DNA of 7,406 bases from Flavobacteriaceae bacterium (GTDB lineage Bacteria; Bacteroidota; Bacteroidia; Flavobacteriales; Flavobacteriaceae): assembly GCA_002687665.1 (NCBI GenBank), contig NZAX01000085.1:1-7406 (forward strand). Reading direction: 5' to 3'. Made by a program: the position numbers and the translations under genes. Positions 6,605 through 7,406 of this stretch are shown here, one piece after another. Below the pieces are notes generated by a model. The model was not told where the DNA came from. It made no database searches and saw only the letters and a list, made by a program, of their open reading frames with translations. The stretch's first letter is position 1; each line of letters starts with the position of its first letter.

Positions 6605-7406
6605 CTAACTTTGGAAGGTTCCCATATTAGAAAATTTTGCTCTTCTGGCCTCAATTAGTTGAGCACTGTCCATTTTGTCAAGAGTTCTAAAAGCATCTAT
6701 CATTTGTTTTTTAACTGTTAAGAAAACATTGTTTCGATCAAAATGTGCACCCCCCAGTGGTTCTTTGATAATTTTATCAATCAATTTGGTTTTCAACATA
6801 TCCTCTGCGGTAAGTTTTAAAGCTTTGGCAGCAGTTTCTTTATACTCCCAACTTCTCCAAAGAATTGAAGAACAAGATTCAGGAGAAATTACAGAGTACC
6901 AAGTATTTTCTAGCATGTAGATTAAATCTCCAACACCAATCCCCAAGGCACCACCCGAAGCACCCTCTCCAATGATTGTGACAATAATGGGGGTTTTAAT
7001 GGATAGCATCTGGTATATGTTATTAGCAATGGCTTGACCCTGACCCCGCTCTTCAGCCCCTAAGCCTGGATAAGCACCAGGTGTATCAATTAATGAAATA
7101 ATGGGGATTTCAAATTTTTCAGCCATTTTCATCAATCTGAGAGCCTTACGGTAACCCTCGGGTTTGGACATCCCAAAATTTCGATATTGTCTAGTTTTAG
7201 TATTGTATCCCTTTTGTGTCCCAATGAACATAAATGTCTGATTGTCAATTTTTCCCAATCCTCCTACCATCGCTTTGTCATCTGCAAAATTTCTATCACC
7301 ATGTAACTCCAGAAAAGTATTTCCGGAAAGCGCGTTGATGTAATCCAATGCATATGGTCTAGAGGGGTGGCGAGACAACTGTACCTTTTGCCAAGGTGAG
7401 AGATTA
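6605..7406 (-). CDS. accA: Acetyl-CoA carboxylase carboxyltransferase subunit alpha (5' end beyond right edge)
   Basis: AccA forms, with AccD, the carboxyltransferase that moves CO2 from biotin on AccB to acetyl-CoA, giving malonyl-CoA for fatty-acid synthesis in the cytoplasm. The reading frame is open from the right edge to a TAG at 6605, giving 266 visible codons. The first residues ([17 protein letters not shown]) align with E. coli WQIAQLARHPQRPY near residue 61, so some 55-60 residues are missing. A TTG at 7378 could pass for a start but encodes this conserved internal Leu. Crotonase-fold blocks are [29 protein letters not shown] (visible 106-114), AEERGQ, the oxyanion loop [12 protein letters not shown] (146-157), YSVISPESC and EPLGGAH. 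All expected motifs are present and nothing suggests decay. dnaB follows 130 bp downstream on the same strand. Confidence 0.96.
   Translation of the reverse strand, partial: NLSPWQKVQLSRHPSRPYALDYINALSGNTFLELHGDRNFADDKAMVGGLGKIDNQTFMFIGTQKGYNTKTRQYRNFGMSKPEGYRKALRLMKMAEKFEIPIISLIDTPGAYPGLGAEERGQGQAIANNIYQMLSIKTPIIVTIIGEGASGGALGIGVGDLIYMLENTWYSVISPESCSSILWRSWEYKETAAKALKLTAEDMLKTKLIDKIIKEPLGGAHFDRNNVFLTVKKQMIDAFRTLDKMDSAQLIEARRAKFSNMGTFQS

Noticed and set aside
6605..7378. accA starting at TTG 7378
   Set aside because: Conserved AccA sequence continues in frame upstream of it to the window edge, and the TTG encodes an internal Leu.

Overview
The window looks like core chromosome of a Bacteroidota (Cytophagales/Flavobacteriia-like) bacterium. 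The evidence is the AT-rich composition (about 40% GC by eye), start codons mostly without Shine-Dalgarno sequences, candidate promoters of the TTG / TAnnTTTG type, and protein sequences that read as Bacteroidota versions of housekeeping families. I see no mobile element, CRISPR array, tRNA or rRNA. All genes belong to known families. The interest lies in recoding, in the dnaB control region and in the C-terminus of DnaB.

Layout. Positions 1-943 (minus) hold a PLP-dependent cystathionine beta-synthase/cysteine synthase family gene, cut by the left edge. A 28-bp gap separates it from ptrB (972-3035, minus), an oligopeptidase B with a complete catalytic triad; the two probably form one transcription unit. 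A 187-bp spacer (3036-3222) separates ptrB from the divergent prfB (3223-4312, plus). prfB encodes release factor 2 and is interrupted by an in-frame TGA that must be bypassed by the classic +1 programmed frameshift. Fifteen bp later a HAD-family hydrolase (4328-4945, plus) probably shares its transcript. That gene ends tail to tail with dnaB (4942-6474, minus), the replicative helicase, and the two genes share a TTAA as overlapping stop codons. Upstream of dnaB is a 130-bp spacer with two DnaA-box-like repeats and a candidate promoter. It is followed by accA (6605 to the right edge, minus), the acetyl-CoA carboxylase carboxyltransferase alpha subunit, whose 5' end lies outside the window.

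Together the genes cover translation termination, replication, fatty-acid initiation, sulfur amino-acid metabolism and peptide turnover. No single pathway links them. Points to follow up are RF2 autoregulation in a phylum that mostly does without Shine-Dalgarno pairing, an SSB-like acidic Asp-Asp-Met-Pro-Phe tip on DnaB, a duplicated DnaA-box-like module before dnaB, and a strong but unusually close Shine-Dalgarno sequence before the PLP enzyme gene.
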